From Planctomycetales bacterium (GTDB taxonomy: Bacteria > Planctomycetota > Phycisphaerae > SM23-33): a DNA stretch of 13,422 nucleotides. The first letter of the stretch is position 1. Every line of letters starts with the position of its first letter. The position numbers were made by a program, and so were the translations under genes. Positions 12,088 through 13,422 of this stretch are shown here, piece by piece. The notes under the pieces are model-generated. The model did not search any database and had not been told where the DNA came from. It was given only the letters and a program-made list of their open reading frames with translations. The DNA is taken from positions 1-13,422 of the forward strand of contig DAOVLV010000013.1 of assembly GCA_030631085.1 (NCBI GenBank). Reading direction: 5' to 3'.

Positions 12088-13422
12088 ATGAAGCGCATCT
12101 GGCAATATACCGTCGTCGCGGCGCTGGTCGGACTGGCTGCGGTTATCGCGTGCAACAAGGTTCGCAATTTCGACACCTTCTGGCACCTCAAGAGCGGACA
12201 ATGGATGCTCAGCGAGTTGAGCGTCCTCGACCACGACCCCTTCACCGCTACCGACCAAAAGCCCGGCAAATGGGTCAACGTCCACTGGGGATTTCAGGTA
12301 ATAGTCGCAGCCGTTCATCGCATCGGCGGCTTCGGCGGACTGGTCATCCTGAAAATGATCGTTTTCGCCGGTACGATAGCGGTATTCGCGTCCTGGCTGC
12401 GGAAACGATGCCCGCCCGCGCTGCTGATATTCGTCGCTATCGCCGTCATTATCGGCGTCGAAGAGCGCGTCCGCGTCAGGCCTGAGATATTCACCTTCCT
12501 GTTTTTCATAACGACGCTGATCTTGCTCGAATCGGTTCGCCGGGGCGGTTCGCTGAAGCGGCTGTGGTGGCTGGTTCCGCTCAACATCCTCTGGGTCAAC
12601 ATGCACGGGCTGTTCATCATAGGCGTCGCCGCCACGTGGGCAGCGGTAATCGGCGCTCTCATCGACCGGGCACTCCGGCGCGACACCGCCGGGACGCTGG
12701 CGACGGGAAAGGCTTTGCTTCCGATTATCGTCGCAACGGCGGCCTGCTTCATAAGCCCCTGGCCGATAGAGGCAGCCCTGCACCCGCTGCTCCTGCGAAC
12801 GCGAGTTACCGGCGAGCAGGCAATGTACACCTTCGGGGTCTCGGAGTTCTGCCCTACCTACAGGGCCGACATCTTCACAAGCGTCCCGATGGTAACGGCT
12901 CTGATCCTGGCCCTGGCGGCGCTGGAGGCAATGCGAGCACGCCGAAAATCCCTGCCGACAGGACACATCCTATGGTACCTCGGATTCGGCGCATTAGGCG
13001 TAATGGCGGTGAGAAACGTACCCTTGTTCTGCATCCCCGCCGGTTTCCTTCTGGCGATCCACGGCGGGGATTGGCTACACGAACTTACCCGGCGTCGGCG
13101 GGTCCTGGCGAAGATGGGAAAATTCGCCACAGTAATAATGATACTGCTCCTGACGGCGACAGTCGCCGGCTACGCAACAGAAACCGTTTATCGTTGGCAA
13201 CGTAGGCCGGCGTGCCGCTTCGGGCTGGGGCTGGTCGATGGGCTGCACCACGTCGAAATGGCCAAGTGGCTCGGAGAGGCAGAACTGTCCGGGGACGTCC
13301 TGTCGCTCGATTTCGGCGACGGCGGAACGTTCATCTACTACAGTTACCCGCGCCGGCGTATCTGGATGGATGGCCGACTTGAGGTCCACCCGCCGGCCAA
13401 ACTCAAGAGGCTCCAGCAAATC
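12088..13422 (+). CDS. Multi-pass membrane protein, GT-C-like, C-terminus beyond window
   Basis: An open frame of 445 codons from ATG at 12088 runs to the window edge with no stop. It has a lipid-facing N-terminus (about 5-22), then FDTFWHLKSGQWML (28-41), and HWGFQVIVAAVHRIGG at about 66-81. About eight more hydrophobic stretches lie roughly at 85-104, 109-124, 134-148, 160-180, 207-223, 264-282, 293-325 and 346-362. RPEIFTFLFF (131-140) and WVNMHGLFIIG (169-179) are also notable. After the last segment a soluble part begins with GGTFIYYSYPRRRIWMDGR (412-430). This pattern occurs in large, poorly studied membrane proteins common in planctomycetes that resemble GT-C glycosyltransferases and often end in TPR repeats. 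The resemblance comes from memory of the family pattern, and the function is unknown. The Shine-Dalgarno is weak. Upstream lies REP doublet copy 3. Confidence 0.75.
   Translation, partial: MKRIWQYTVVAALVGLAAVIACNKVRNFDTFWHLKSGQWMLSELSVLDHDPFTATDQKPGKWVNVHWGFQVIVAAVHRIGGFGGLVILKMIVFAGTIAVFASWLRKRCPPALLIFVAIAVIIGVEERVRVRPEIFTFLFFITTLILLESVRRGGSLKRLWWLVPLNILWVNMHGLFIIGVAATWAAVIGALIDRALRRDTAGTLATGKALLPIIVATAACFISPWPIEAALHPLLLRTRVTGEQAMYTFGVSEFCPTYRADIFTSVPMVTALILALAALEAMRARRKSLPTGHILWYLGFGALGVMAVRNVPLFCIPAGFLLAIHGGDWLHELTRRRRVLAKMGKFATVIMILLLTATVAGYATETVYRWQRRPACRFGLGLVDGLHHVEMAKWLGEAELSGDVLSLDFGDGGTFIYYSYPRRRIWMDGRLEVHPPAKLKRLQQI

Noticed and set aside
12070..12966. 298-codon minus-strand frame opposite the membrane protein
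   Set aside because: The product is rich in Arg, Gln, Asp and Glu with no domain pattern. The plus strand encodes clear membrane segments across the same bases and stays open to the window edge.

Overview
The window (13,422 bases, GC-rich) looks like chromosomal DNA of a Gram-negative bacterium, most likely a planctomycete of the Phycisphaerae type. That placement is an inference. It rests on a split LptF/LptG pair (so an outer membrane), a large exported DUF3160 protein, a polytopic membrane protein of the 'DTFWHLKSGQW' type, a deacetylase-like protein of the 'DDGGPVN' type, and short simple-sequence and palindromic repeats between genes.

Left arm, minus strand (1-4632). Reading in the direction of transcription: a ComF-type phosphoribosyltransferase, an exported DUF3160 protein, a polysaccharide-deacetylase-like protein, and the first 47 codons of a TPR protein that leaves the window at base 1. 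Spacings are about 95, 50 and 130 bases, so the first three may form one transcript. A candidate promoter lies before the TPR gene.

Divergent region (4633-4880). It holds a 91-base element with perfect 27-base inverted arms. Each end of the element is a consensus -35 hexamer (TTGACA) pointing outward, one towards comF and one towards lptF.

Centre, plus strand (4881-10762). Two LptF/LptG-family permeases are separated by 75 bases made mostly of heptamer and CTG/TTG-type repeats, with no visible Shine-Dalgarno before the second gene. Next come a two-gene toxin-antitoxin cassette (AbrB/MazE-like antitoxin and Doc/Fic toxin) with a clear sigma-70-type promoter, and then an ABC-F ATPase.

Right arm, plus strand (10763-13422). 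This is the most distinctive part. A REP-associated tyrosine transposase (RAYT) and a 114-residue orphan protein are punctuated by three copies of an 80-base element. Each copy is two head-to-head REP-like hairpins with an 18-base centre, and each begins 7-12 bases after a stop codon. In one copy the two bases of a stem pair have changed together, which shows that the small hairpin is the maintained unit. The window ends inside a long multi-pass membrane protein gene (12088 onward, no stop before the edge).

No tRNA, rRNA, CRISPR array or riboswitch was recognised, and no gene-free stretch exceeds 300 bases. The strongest candidate for something undescribed is the RAYT/REP module with its passenger gene. 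The palindrome carrying outward -35 boxes and the repeat-filled lptF-lptG junction come next.
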